Assembly: GCA_029862725.1 (NCBI GenBank) | Contig: JAOTWT010000001.1 | Location: 1 to 37,731 of the forward strand | Origin: Acidobacteriota bacterium | GTDB lineage: Bacteria > Acidobacteriota > Blastocatellia > Pyrinomonadales > Pyrinomonadaceae | Length of the DNA stretch: 37,731 nucleotides | Direction: 5' to 3' | In this document: piece by piece, positions 7,944 to 16,559 of the stretch | Layout of the letters: each line of letters begins with the position of its first letter | Position numbering within the stretch: the first letter of the stretch is position 1 | Translations under genes and position numbers: made by a program | The notes under the pieces: model-generated | Database searches by the model: none | What the model was told of the DNA's origin: nothing | What the model saw: only the letters and a program-made list of their open reading frames with translations

Positions 7944-9437
7944 TCACTGCCAGCGCCCCTTCAGGGCCTTTGCCGGAAACTTGACCGACTGGATACCACC
8001 GAGCCTCACGCGATCAGAGTTCTTGAACGACGCGAAGGGCATAAGACCTTCGTCCAGCAACACGTTCATTCCCACATCGGTCATCTCGATCTCGGCACAA
8101 GGTTTTGATTGAGTTCCTTCGGCGGTTTTATAGACATGGACCGGAAGACCGTCGAGATCGAGTTCGTACCGGCCGCCAATTTCCCAGCCATACCTGCTGA
8201 AGCTCGCTCCGATTACCGCGGCAAACCCGAAAACCGGGTTCATCCAAAGATAGTCGTCGTGTTCAGGGCGTCCGTCACACTCCTCAAAAGAAAAGACTTC
8301 CGTCGGGTCCGTTTCCTCTCCGTAAGGCAGACGCGCGAGCAGACGAGGTGCGACCATACCGATCGATGTCGCATGTTCCGATGCCCGCAACGCGGTCCAA
8401 AGCTTGCCCTCCGCAGTGTCGGATTTCGTATCCCACGACTTATGGTCCGAATGATCGGCAAAAGAACGGATCCCGAGCATCCCGGGCCGTACGTGCGAAA
8501 CAAACGGCGAACCCGTTACTCCCGATATCGCACCGACTCGCATCAACGCGGCAACGTCCTCGACCGTGAGATCAAAATCGTATGCTCCGGCTATGACGGC
8601 CCAGGGTTCGTTCTCGTTTTCGGATGAGCCTCCCAGGAGTAGATCGGAAAGCGTGCTCGTTTCTTTTTTGATCTCCTCAATAAATCGCTCTTTTCCGATG
8701 TCGAGGACAAAGATCTTGAGTTTCGTAGAGGTTTCGATCTTGCGGCAAATCATATAAAGCCCGCGCCAAGCCGCCTCCAAAGCCCTAAAAGCCTTATCCC
8801 GCAGTATCTTGCGCATAATCCCGCCGGTCACGTCGTCAACCGCGGATATCAACTTCGCCTGCTCCTCCTCGTCGACCTTTACCAAAAAAGGATCGACGAC
8901 TTCTTTGACGAAATCTTTCAGAGGCGTTGATTTCTGCCGTTTGTAGGCGGCCGCCTCCCGTGTCCTCGAGCCCAGGATATCTTCGAGGAGCCCTTCGCCC
9001 CCCTCCACTTCTACCGGAGTTTCGATCTCTTCGGCGGGTGCCGGCTCTTCGCCCTCGTCGGAGAACCATTCTCTGACTTCCGTGGCGGCAGACTTAAAAG
9101 TGCTTTCGTTTTTAAGGCGCCCTCGAATGCTGCGAAGTTCGTCAAAAATCGCGACCGACTTAAATAAGCTGTCCGGATGAAAGTCGTCGAGCTCTCGAAA
9201 ACCGATTCCGATACCGGACGTATCCCCGGTTGAAATACTCACTTTGGGTGCAATACGGGCCATCACCTCGGTGACGTCATCGCGATCTATCTGTCTTATT
9301 CTAAATGGTTTAACGGACTCACTATGGCCCGAGAAGTCTCCCAAAACCAGGATATGGAATGGCGGATCTTCGGGTATCTCGACACCTGCCCTTTCCATCG
9401 AAACTTCCGCCTCTAAATTTGTTCTTTCAGGATTCAT
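7944..9437 (-). CDS. Fused TssB-TssC-like contractile sheath protein (type VI secretion related)
   Basis: In type VI systems the sheath is built from separate TssB (VipA) and TssC (VipB) proteins. Here one 497-residue protein carries both signatures. Residues about 25-115 (PFHILVLGDFSGHSE, IDRDDVTEVMARIAPKV, FRELDDFHPDSLFKSVAIF) match TssB. An acidic linker (about 118-150) follows. From about residue 165 (LKDFVKEVVDPFLV, AFRALEAAWRGLYMICRKIE, LKIFVLDIGKERF, EPWAVIAGAYDF) to the end it matches TssC. Total length is near that of TssC alone, so both parts are compact. No other T6SS gene (tssE, hcp, clpV, baseplate) is in the window. It could serve a minimal or alternative contractile apparatus, or be an orphan. 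Domain calls are by motif recognition. Confidence 0.85.
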   Translation of the reverse strand: MNPERTNLEAEVSMERAGVEIPEDPPFHILVLGDFSGHSESVKPFRIRQIDRDDVTEVMARIAPKVSISTGDTSGIGIGFRELDDFHPDSLFKSVAIFDELRSIRGRLKNESTFKSAATEVREWFSDEGEEPAPAEEIETPVEVEGGEGLLEDILGSRTREAAAYKRQKSTPLKDFVKEVVDPFLVKVDEEEQAKLISAVDDVTGGIMRKILRDKAFRALEAAWRGLYMICRKIETSTKLKIFVLDIGKERFIEEIKKETSTLSDLLLGGSSENENEPWAVIAGAYDFDLTVEDVAALMRVGAISGVTGSPFVSHVRPGMLGIRSFADHSDHKSWDTKSDTAEGKLWTALRASEHATSIGMVAPRLLARLPYGEETDPTEVFSFEECDGRPEHDDYLWMNPVFGFAAVIGASFSRYGWEIGGRYELDLDGLPVHVYKTAEGTQSKPCAEIEMTDVGMNVLLDEGLMPFASFKNSDRVRLGGIQSVKFPAKALKGRWQ

Positions 9438-9647
9438 ATTGTTTTCCCTTTTGATTTTTTCTCAACTATATCCTCGGGCACGACAAAATCAAGTTTTTTC
9501 TTCGGGAACACGAAAAAAGCGCCCGAACTCGATATTCAGGCGCGAAATGAAGACCAGTCGGTCATTTGAGGGGTGATCACTAAGAACGGGCTGTTTCTCT
9601 CGGTATTGTGGTCATCTGTGGAAATTGCAATGGCAGCCAACGCCGCA

Positions 9648-9881
9648 CTAGATTTTCAATTTGTCCGTTTCGGCTAGACGAATAATCAACTGAAACGGCG
9701 GCGTCGATGGATTTGGAGGGCGACCGCTGGTCTCTTCGAAAATGATCGAAAGCTCCTCGTATTTTGTAAAAAAGCTCTCGCGGCTCACCCGCCCGATTCG
9801 AGTGCAGATTCGAAAGGCGCGCTCACCCGCCGCGTTGATCTTAAACTGGAACGCTAATTTGCTTCCCCGGTTCCCTGACAA
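9648..9881 (-). CDS. Hypothetical protein fragment, start unclear
   Basis: The frame looks coding: its end reads PFQLIIRLAETDKLKI, and the middle LAFQFKINAAGERAFRICTR. The only start in the frame is TTG 9881. The open frame actually extends 40 codons further upstream, to 10001, with protein-like sequence (TLRLYVVCAAQDTAEFLWTN) but without ATG, GTG or TTG, and is closed by a TGA. This suggests a gene that has lost its 5' end or suffered a frameshift near 10000. No family is recognised. No clear Shine-Dalgarno precedes the TTG. Confidence 0.4.
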   Translation of the reverse strand: MSGNRGSKLAFQFKINAAGERAFRICTRIGRVSRESFFTKYEELSIIFEETSGRPPNPSTPPFQLIIRLAETDKLKI

Positions 9882-10001
9882 GAGTTCGTATGAACCAATA
9901 TCGATTTTCGGTATCGCACATTCGACATTGGTCCAAAGGAACTCTGCAGTATCCTGGGCAGCGCAAACTACATAAAGCCTGAGTGTTTCGGATTCCTCAC
10001 T

Positions 10002-10325
10002 TCAAGATTCTCTATGCTAGAGCTGCAACGCCCGACATATATTGTCCTCCAGAAAGGGTTAGATTTGGCCCGCAGGAAGACCCGCGGGTCCTAGTATTTG
10101 TAAGAAATCTGGAAGACACGTGCTGGAACGATGTAAAAGTAACACTGAACCCCGCGAGAGTCAACGATGTTAATCAATTTTAATACAATATGTGGGGTGT
10201 AAATAACGCTTGATATCTATATAGAGGGGTATGCGACGGCATTGGAACTAATCAAACCACACCCCGGCCGAACTCAAGAATTCGCTCGGAATCGATCCGC
10301 GACAGACTCCTCTCGGTAAAAGACA
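10002..10325. other. Intergenic stretch, no supported feature
   Basis: No reliable gene is seen. A short plus-strand frame (9983-10183, GTG start) ends in VLVFVRNLEDTCWNDVKVTL and could be a gene remnant, but it has no ribosome-binding site. Together with the start-less frames on both sides, this looks like decayed coding DNA. Confidence 0.4.
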
Positions 10326-10601
10326 CTAGTCTTCGTTCCTGCTTCGGAAACGTTTTCTCGTCCGGTGCCCGCCACCGAAATAAGTCAGGATCAAAACCAG
10401 CAGATGCGCGGCAAACCACAGGTTTTCATAGCCCATATTCTGATAAATATAAATCAGGATCAGAATTCGGGGCACGAAAATGCCCAGCACTACATCGAGG
10501 ATATCGGGAACCGTGTTTGCCGGAAACCATCCCTGGATCAGATATACGACCAGCGTAATCCGCGGAAAAAACAGCGAAAACAGTAAAAAATAGAAATCCA
10601 T
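10326..10601 (-). CDS. Small membrane protein, unknown function
   Basis: This is a 91-residue, very hydrophobic protein with about three membrane segments (residues about 5-24, 30-53 and 60-76) and a strongly basic C-terminus (GGGHRTRKRFRSRNED) that would lie in the cytoplasm by the positive-inside rule. ATG 10601 follows the preceding small frame after 3 bp, so translation may be coupled. No family is recognised. Confidence 0.6.
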   Translation of the reverse strand: MDFYFLLFSLFFPRITLVVYLIQGWFPANTVPDILDVVLGIFVPRILILIYIYQNMGYENLWFAAHLLVLILTYFGGGHRTRKRFRSRNED

Positions 10602-10604
10602 AAT

Positions 10605-10808
10605 TCAATCGTGCCTCGGATTTGTTTTGCTATAAATGATACGCGCTACAGGCTGCCGATGTTCAAAACCGTCGCGCGTTTCGATTCTCCAGCGAGTCAC
10701 TGTCACCGCGAAATAAATCCCGAAAACCCGAGTCACTTGCGCGTAGAACCGGCCGCGATCAATGAGCTGAAAAAGCGAGTTGACGCGGTTGTATTTACTT
10801 TCTATCAA
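10605..10808 (-). CDS. Small hypothetical protein, possibly 5'-damaged
   Basis: The frame encodes RVFGIYFAVTVTRWRIETRDG and ends 3 bp before the membrane-protein gene. The only start is TTG 10808. The frame stays open about 15 codons further upstream, with plausible sequence (DRIQRISTENSGYQ), until a TGA, without a start codon. A start in the neighbouring frame (TTG near 10853) would need a frameshift. The reading frame looks real but the gene may be broken. No family is recognised. Confidence 0.4.
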   Translation of the reverse strand: MIESKYNRVNSLFQLIDRGRFYAQVTRVFGIYFAVTVTRWRIETRDGFEHRQPVARIIYSKTNPRHD

Positions 10809-10966
10809 CTGGTACCCGCTATTTTCCGTGCTTATTCTCTGGATTCGGTCGTTTCAATACCGCCCGCTAAAAGGCCGCGTGGAAATTAGGGCGGACAAGA
10901 TTCTCGCGTAGGATCCCGTTCTGTAAATGTATGATAATCTTGCGTTTTCAAAAGGAGACGCACGAT

Positions 10967-11731
10967 ATGATTATAAAAGTTGCAATCATAGCTCTTTCGT
11001 TGGCACTGACAGCCGGTTGCCTGGACGCGGGGAACGAGAATTCAACCGGCGAAACCGCTAATCCCGAGTCCGGTTCATCAGACTCGAAACCTACAGTTGC
11101 GGATAATAAAGAAACAAGCGAAGCTGGTCTTTGCGCCAATGAATACTACCCGATCAATTCAGAAACCAAGCGAAAATACTTGGTCACAGGTGAAATTCCC
11201 GGTAATTACATTCTCTCCCAAAAAGATGTAAAACCGGATTCGTTTTCCGAGCTGCGTGATTTCGGTTCCGGTTTGAAGGTCGATGTTAACTGGATTTGCA
11301 CAGAGGACGGTCTACGGACCGCCGAATTTACCAACACTGCAAGTTTTATGAAAGGAAACTTCAAAATGGAAACTTTGGAGAGTTCGGGTATAACGTTGCC
11401 AAAAGTTTGGGAAAACGGAAAAGAATGGGAGTCCACATACAAAATCAAAGCAAATCTTTCTGCCGGTCCCGCGTCCGGGGCAGCGACAGGCACGGTTACC
11501 ATTACAAGCAAGATCGCATCGATGAACGACCGCGTAAAGGTCGGCGGTAAAGAATACGAGGCGGCAAAGGTCGATAACGTAATGAGAATGGACCTGAGTA
11601 TGAATGGAAGAAAGATACCTTCAAGGGACGTAAAAATGACGAACTGGATGTCGAAGGAAATTGGACTTGTGAAACAGTCCGCCAACACCCAGTTCGGAAA
11701 ATCGGGGATTGAATATATCGGCAAAGAATAA
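10967..11731 (+). CDS. Putative lipoprotein, unknown function
   Basis: The start is ATG 10967, set by AAAGGAG at 10952-10957 and by the lipobox; the upstream ATG 10931 has no such site. The protein (254 residues) begins MIIKVAIIALSLALTAGC, a lipoprotein signal peptide with the lipidated Cys at 18, followed by a Ser/Asn/Glu-rich linker to about residue 55. The rest, with YYPINSETKRKYLVTGEIPG and TGTVTITSKIA, looks like a beta-rich extracytoplasmic domain. It is monocistronic: the next plus-strand gene is 164 bp away. No family is recognised. Confidence 0.8.
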   Translation: MIIKVAIIALSLALTAGCLDAGNENSTGETANPESGSSDSKPTVADNKETSEAGLCANEYYPINSETKRKYLVTGEIPGNYILSQKDVKPDSFSELRDFGSGLKVDVNWICTEDGLRTAEFTNTASFMKGNFKMETLESSGITLPKVWENGKEWESTYKIKANLSAGPASGAATGTVTITSKIASMNDRVKVGGKEYEAAKVDNVMRMDLSMNGRKIPSRDVKMTNWMSKEIGLVKQSANTQFGKSGIEYIGKE

Positions 11732-11895
11732 AAACCTCATGTACGCGATAATGAGTATCAATTATCCCGGCACTATTCAGCGTTCGCGCGGTCCTTGTGT
11801 CCCGGTTTCAAAATGGGATCTACTGCCGCGATGATCTTAAGATGAGGATTTCAAAATTTATCTGAGATGCAAATGAATTAATACTGGACAGCGGG

Positions 11896-12513
11896 ATGTC
11901 TGATTGCGCAAACCATATAGCTAACCTGAGAGCGACCATCCACTCAGAATCGTTTCAGCCCGGACAGGCTTTGACCGCGGCCCGGGAACTCGACTTTACC
12001 CTGCAGGCCGCGGCTCAGGCCATCGAAACGCTGAACAACGAGGAAAAGGAGTCCAACCCATCGATTGACGGGATCGCAACGATTGTAGGTTTGTCCGTTG
12101 CAAGTGCGTCGGCGGTGATCGTCGCGTATTTTCTAAATGGCTACAGCTCTGCCGCTCAACAGCAGATGTTATCGATGGTCTACAAAATGAATCTCGATTT
12201 GGCCGAGATTGTCGAACGTATTCGCGGGGACGAAAAACTTTACCGGAAGCTGGGAAACGAATTCGAACTGTTTGCAGAGGCGATAGCGTTGCTGATTCAG
12301 CGTCTTCAAGGCCAGTCAGGGATGTTTCCTCCGACCGGACCTTATGTAAAAGGGCTGATAGACGTCATTGAATCTATCAAATCGAGTCTTACCTATTACT
12401 TGCTCGTCGCAGACCCCGAAGATCCCGAAGGTCAGGGGCCTATGTTTGAAGCGCTAGTGGGACAAAACGGCATGCTGCCGAACATTCTTCGAACGCTCAG
12501 GACCCGATGCTGA
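11896..12513 (+). CDS. Hypothetical helical protein with one membrane segment
   Basis: This 205-residue protein has an N-terminal helical part (residues 1-50), one hydrophobic segment (about 60-80, ATIVGLSVASASAVIVAYFL), and a long helical C-terminal half with an acidic PxxxEGQGP loop near 175. There is no signal peptide. The neighbours (lipoprotein, DUF5335-like protein, membrane/coiled-coil pair) are also of unknown role. No family is recognised. Confidence 0.6.
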   Translation: MSDCANHIANLRATIHSESFQPGQALTAARELDFTLQAAAQAIETLNNEEKESNPSIDGIATIVGLSVASASAVIVAYFLNGYSSAAQQQMLSMVYKMNLDLAEIVERIRGDEKLYRKLGNEFELFAEAIALLIQRLQGQSGMFPPTGPYVKGLIDVIESIKSSLTYYLLVADPEDPEGQGPMFEALVGQNGMLPNILRTLRTRC

Positions 12514-12610
12514 TGTCTCCCAGTTCGACGCCGGGGTTTTTCATTCCACCGGCACATTTTTTGAACGGCGAGCCAGTGAAATAACGCTTTTCGGGATGAC
12601 ATCACGGAGT

Positions 12611-12616
12611 TATAAT
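12611..12616 (+). promoter_or_regulatory. Possible sigma-70 -10 box
   Basis: A perfect TATAAT lies 31 bp upstream of ATG 12648. No good -35 hexamer is seen at the usual spacing, so support is limited to the -10 match and its position. Confidence 0.3.
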
Positions 12617-12647
12617 AGAGATGTCTAGGAGCTCAAGGAGTATTAAT

Positions 12648-13028
12648 ATGCTTGAACCGGTCGAACCAGTCGCTACAATCGAGCCCATGAATTGGGGCGA
12701 ATTTCTAAACGAGTTTGCGATGCGCAATTATAACCGCCGAGCCCGTTTTGATGTCTATCGGGTAAACGGGGACGTGGAAGAAGAAGAAAAAGAAGCGCGT
12801 CTCGAAGGCCTCGCCTTGAGAGATGGCGGCAAAAGAAAGAACATCGAAGTGATAAGAATCGATCGCTCTGAAAAGCACGCCGACAAGATCAAGGATATTA
12901 TTCCAAACGTGATCGGAGTTGCCGTTCAGTACGATACCGACGGCAGCGAGGGCGCTCTGGAAATCACCGACAGCGAAAATACATTGATCAGCCTCCGGCT
13001 CGAATCAAGGGTCGACGGGGTTTCGTAA
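12648..13028 (+). CDS. DUF5335-like small cytoplasmic protein
   Basis: The start ATG 12648 is chosen because AAGGAG lies 7 nt before it; the ATG at 12621 has no site. The 126-residue soluble protein has NWGEFLNEFAMRN near the N-terminus, then EARLEGLAL, a central IEVIRIDRSE strand, the IIPNVIGVAVQ segment and a final LEITDSENTLISLRLES. This order (W..FL..F, then I.I, then P..v, then LEI...G..llL) resembles the DUF5335 family of uncharacterised small proteins. The resemblance is from memory and moderate. Confidence 0.55.
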   Translation: MLEPVEPVATIEPMNWGEFLNEFAMRNYNRRARFDVYRVNGDVEEEEKEARLEGLALRDGGKRKNIEVIRIDRSEKHADKIKDIIPNVIGVAVQYDTDGSEGALEITDSENTLISLRLESRVDGVS

Positions 13029-13085
13029 TCGAGATACCCTGCCTCCCTTGGACGATCCCGTTGCGCATATTCTGATCATAACAAA

Positions 13086-13649
13086 CTAACTTTCAATCTT
13101 CGTCTTTGTGTGCCGGAGGAGTTGTTCCTCATATTGGACAACTCGTTCTTCACCCAGAAGATCTCCGAGTCGATAAATCCACGCGTCGACCCCAAATGGT
13201 TTCTTCATCACAAGCTGCAAATTTTGGCCCTGATTTCTGTTCTGAAGAAGAAGGGTCTTCAGGCCGGTAACTATGTCTTCGGGCATTCCGATGGCGCTCA
13301 TCGTGGATATTCTCCATTTGTTGACCACGTAGGCTGCCTCGGTTTCCTCACGCCGCTGCTGTTGATCGGCCTGATCTACAAAATAAATCAACACGAAAAA
13401 GGAGGCAGCGGCGGCGACAATTAATCCCGCAATCAAGAATGCCGGAAAATAGGGCAAAAACCCGAAAACAAAACTTATGAGCAGCAGAAACAGAAAGGCG
13501 ATCGCTATAACCGTAATGCCTGCAAACAAATTGGCGAGTTCATCTGCGTACAATGTCAATGCGCGCGGCGAGGCTTTTTCGACCTTTACTGAAGCCACAT
13601 CGGGAGTCACGACAGATTCTTGTGTCTTTGTTTGACCAACTTCCTTCAT
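13086..13649 (-). CDS. Hypothetical protein with two membrane helices
   Basis: This 187-residue protein has a cytoplasmic N-terminus of about 40 residues, two adjacent membrane helices (about 41-63 and 68-91), and a soluble C-terminal part of about 95 residues (YVVNKWRISTMSAIGMPEDI to the end). It lies 36 bp downstream of the 666-residue membrane/coiled-coil protein gene on the same strand, so the two probably form one transcription unit. No family is recognised. Confidence 0.65.
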   Translation of the reverse strand: MKEVGQTKTQESVVTPDVASVKVEKASPRALTLYADELANLFAGITVIAIAFLFLLLISFVFGFLPYFPAFLIAGLIVAAAASFFVLIYFVDQADQQQRREETEAAYVVNKWRISTMSAIGMPEDIVTGLKTLLLQNRNQGQNLQLVMKKPFGVDAWIYRLGDLLGEERVVQYEEQLLRHTKTKIES

Positions 13650-13685
13650 ATTTAATCTCCACGGGTCTGACTCAGATACTGGCTA

Positions 13686-15686
13686 TTATTTGCGCGAAAC
13701 ACGCGTGTACCTAAGAATCAAGGGCCTCCACTTCTTCCACGTTTTTTCACCGGCTACTCCGCTCAACTCTCCGGCGAGCTGTTTGCGATCCATGGCCGTT
13801 CCGCGTACTACCATGTTACCGAGCCGGTCGAGCATCCGCCTTTCGAACGGGTCCGGCCCGTTTTTCCCTCTCCTGGAAATCTCGCGCTCTATCTGCCTCA
13901 ATGCGACCACACTGATCGCGTATCGTTCGGGCGAAAATAGTACACGCGCCTGCGTAACAAGATTCTTCCCGTTACGGCCTGCCTGATTTCTCCAGTTCTC
14001 GACCGATATTTCTTTTGTTTCCTCCGCAACCTCGCTCGTAAGTTTTGCGATCCCGTAGGTATTTTCCGCGACCCTGTATGTATCCTCGGCAACCTTTTTT
14101 GTGGCATTCGTTTTACCAAAGACCGTTCTCGCCGCAACAGAATCATCGGGTCTGCCAACTCTCCCGTCAATATCGCCAACCTGTCTCGAAACGGCGCCGA
14201 TGTTCTCGTTCAAAGCCGATACCTGACTATCAAAACTACTGCCCACCCGCGAGATTTCCCCAAAAAGATTACCGTTTGGGTTGACTTGCGGCGGATTTCC
14301 AATTCTCTGCATGACGTCCTTAAACTCGCCGCTGTAATCATTCGGGGCTTCGAGCTTTTTGTAGATACTGTCAAGTGCACGAACCACCGGGTCCAATTCG
14401 ACAACCGTAGTTCCGCCCGGTGCGATCTCGAGGTTGCTCACGCTCCGGTTCAGTTTCTCGACGCTGTCAGCGACTCTCTCGAAGGCCTTTGCGCTCGCAC
14501 CGTTTCGAGCGAATTCATTCGAAACGGCGGGTGCGGGCTCTGCCTGAGCCTGGTTTGGACTTTTCTGGTGATCGAATTGGTTTCCGGCTAAGGCCACGGA
14601 TCCGATGCCAACCGCCGAAACCGCCGCCACCAGGGTCGGTACTGCAATCGATGGTCCTGCAAGCGTTTGACCGGATGCAAATAAATCCTGGATACGCTGA
14701 CCCAGACTTTCCGTATATCCGGAAAGAAAGAAGATGCCTGTCAGAGGCTGAACGATTACGTACAAAAGCGACGAGAGCACTATAAAGCCGAGGATAATGT
14801 TGACCAAGGTGTAAATGATATTCAGCGGGCCGTCTTCATCTAAAATATAAACTGCCAGCGCGTTCCAACCCTGTGGCTTTATCCTTGAACCCAAACGCTC
14901 ATCAGAATCCGATATTTGTTTGAATACTGCGCCAAATTTATTCGAAAGCTCACCGATCTCTTTCTTATACCCGGTGATCGAATCTTCGATTTCGGGGTTC
15001 CTGAAATTCGCGCTTAATGCCTGAAATAAAGTGTCCTTGTCGACGGGTTCCTTGTACTTGCTCTTTAGTCCCTCAAGACTATTGATCAGGCTGGCGCGGG
15101 CATTGAAACTCTGGGGAACATTAATGCTGATGCGGGAGTTTCGCACGGAGGCGTCTTTGGCACTTTGCTTCGCCTGCAGATCCGAGATTAGGGATTCAAT
15201 ATCGACGCTTGTCGTCGAATCAGTGGTATCGGTCCGATACTGGTTAAGCATCTCAAACTTGTTTCTGAGTCTTTCGAGCTCCAGCCCATCGATTCTCGTC
15301 CGAAGAAAATTCTGTTTGTTATCGCGCTGTGCAATTAGTCTTTCCGTAAGTCGGTTTTTCAAATCGCCGACATCATTCAATTTAAGCTGGTTCAGGTCGA
15401 GCAGCCCCAATTCCAGAATGTTCATTTGATCCGGCGCTAACGATTGTTCGGGAGCAATAAGGTTTTGGATTTCCGATACTGAAAAGCGCCCGGTATCAGC
15501 CTCTTTGGAATCCTCAGGACCTTTTTCGCCTACGATAATGATCGGCATTGGTTTGTCGTTGTGAAATTCCCGATCCTGTTGCCATACCCAGAGAAGCGCC
15601 GTCAATGAGATCAGGAAAACCAATACGAATTGGAGATTCCTCGAAAGCAAGCCGATCGCTTTTTTAGTCGTTTCTTTATTCCACAT
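13686..15686 (-). CDS. Large membrane and helical-repeat protein, unknown function
   Basis: This 666-residue protein has a first membrane helix at about 18-35, then about 250 mainly helical, charged residues on the far side of the membrane. Two further hydrophobic segments lie at about 289-312 and 347-367. A region with MCP- or pore-protein-like heptad character follows (about 395-560, e.g. RVADSVEKLNRSVSNLE and TYRVAENTYGIAKLTSEVAE). The C-terminus is a basic tail (about 575-666) rich in Arg/Lys. No catalytic motif is visible. The partner gene 13086-13649 is co-oriented. The layout could suit a structural or sensory membrane scaffold, but this is speculation. No family is recognised. Confidence 0.65.
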   Translation of the reverse strand: MWNKETTKKAIGLLSRNLQFVLVFLISLTALLWVWQQDREFHNDKPMPIIIVGEKGPEDSKEADTGRFSVSEIQNLIAPEQSLAPDQMNILELGLLDLNQLKLNDVGDLKNRLTERLIAQRDNKQNFLRTRIDGLELERLRNKFEMLNQYRTDTTDSTTSVDIESLISDLQAKQSAKDASVRNSRISINVPQSFNARASLINSLEGLKSKYKEPVDKDTLFQALSANFRNPEIEDSITGYKKEIGELSNKFGAVFKQISDSDERLGSRIKPQGWNALAVYILDEDGPLNIIYTLVNIILGFIVLSSLLYVIVQPLTGIFFLSGYTESLGQRIQDLFASGQTLAGPSIAVPTLVAAVSAVGIGSVALAGNQFDHQKSPNQAQAEPAPAVSNEFARNGASAKAFERVADSVEKLNRSVSNLEIAPGGTTVVELDPVVRALDSIYKKLEAPNDYSGEFKDVMQRIGNPPQVNPNGNLFGEISRVGSSFDSQVSALNENIGAVSRQVGDIDGRVGRPDDSVAARTVFGKTNATKKVAEDTYRVAENTYGIAKLTSEVAEETKEISVENWRNQAGRNGKNLVTQARVLFSPERYAISVVALRQIEREISRRGKNGPDPFERRMLDRLGNMVVRGTAMDRKQLAGELSGVAGEKTWKKWRPLILRYTRVSRK

Positions 15687-16003
15687 ACCAAGCCCCTTTC
15701 ACACGCGATTAACAAATGTCTACGATTAGTTGCGAAAAAGCAAGAATATTCACAAACCCCTTCGGCGCCCGCGGGCGCAAAGCCCGGACGAATCGGAACA
15801 TGATCTCCTAAAAATCAGTTTTTTTTTGTGATCTTACTCTAAAAGTGTGAAAATGTATTGGTTTTTTTGTCGTAGGAGCCTTTTACCTCTGTCGTCGTGT
15901 ATCTAAACTATCGCTCCCGGCAGAGGCTTTTCGGTGCACAAATCGAAAAAACGGGCGGAAGATTGAGGAAACCCGGATGCGCATAGAAGCGTTAATTGGA
16001 TAA
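15687..16003. other. Divergent intergenic region with a GC-rich palindrome
   Basis: This 317-bp gap separates two divergent genes. It holds a perfect 14-bp palindrome, GCGCCCGCGGGCGC, at 15765-15778, and AT-rich tracts (runs of T near 15822 and 15862). The palindrome has no following T-run, so it is not a terminator by itself. Promoters for both genes should lie here, but none is clear. Confidence 0.4.
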
Positions 16004-16441
16004 ATGACCAAATTCAGGAAAAAACTCCTCGGAATTCTCACCGCATGGCCCTTCGCCTATATGTTCTTGTTCTTTCTTTTTGTCCTGGCGGCAATTGTTC
16101 TTGCGCCCGGGGGCGACGGATTTGCGGTACTGTTCGCGCTTGTATTGCCCATACACTTCCTGACGATTTTATTGATCATCGGACTGCAGATCTTTTATCT
16201 GATCGATGTTTTTAAAAACGATCGCGTTAAAAAAGATCACAAGGTAGTCTGGGTCATCGCCTTGTTCCTCGGTGGTCTTTTCGCGATGCCCGTTTACTGG
16301 TACATGAACATTTGGAAGGAGAGTAAGGGTCCCGATCCTCCCGGCCTCGCGCCGGGAGACAGCTTTGATCCCGCACGTGAGACCGCGTGGGAGACAAGTA
16401 CAGGCGAACCCGTCCCGCCGGAGCCGCACAGTTGGCGGTAG
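16004..16441 (+). CDS. Small membrane protein with a PLDc_N-like segment
   Basis: This 145-residue protein has three hydrophobic segments (about 15-34, 40-68 and 80-102). The second-to-third loop and helix, IDVFKNDRVKKDHKVVWVIA followed by FLGGLFAMPVYWYM, resembles the two-helix PLDc_N module (D...nd.....k..W......p......Y). The C-terminus is Pro-rich and hydrophilic. It lies 118 bp before the AraC-type gene. Function is unknown; the resemblance is moderate. Confidence 0.6.
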   Translation: MTKFRKKLLGILTAWPFAYMFLFFLFVLAAIVLAPGGDGFAVLFALVLPIHFLTILLIIGLQIFYLIDVFKNDRVKKDHKVVWVIALFLGGLFAMPVYWYMNIWKESKGPDPPGLAPGDSFDPARETAWETSTGEPVPPEPHSWR

Positions 16442-16559
16442 AACGATCGGTTCCCGTCGTCCCGGACGGCCAGGCCTGAGATATTTCTGAAAAATTAAAG
16501 GGACAACAGTCTGCAGATATTCCGGCATCAGAAAAGCCATCATATAGATTTGAGATTTT

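Noticed and set aside
7499..7984. 161-residue plus-strand open frame over the start of mnmG
   Set aside because: It is antisense to the well-conserved mnmG, with Arg/Pro/Ser-rich sequence typical of a shadow frame.
9983..10183. 66-residue plus-strand frame with a protein-like end
   Set aside because: GTG start without a ribosome-binding site, no family, in a decayed area; kept only as a note on the intergenic stretch.
10611..10889. 92-residue plus-strand frame
   Set aside because: It is opposite the more plausible minus-strand frame 10605-10808 and has no ribosome-binding site.
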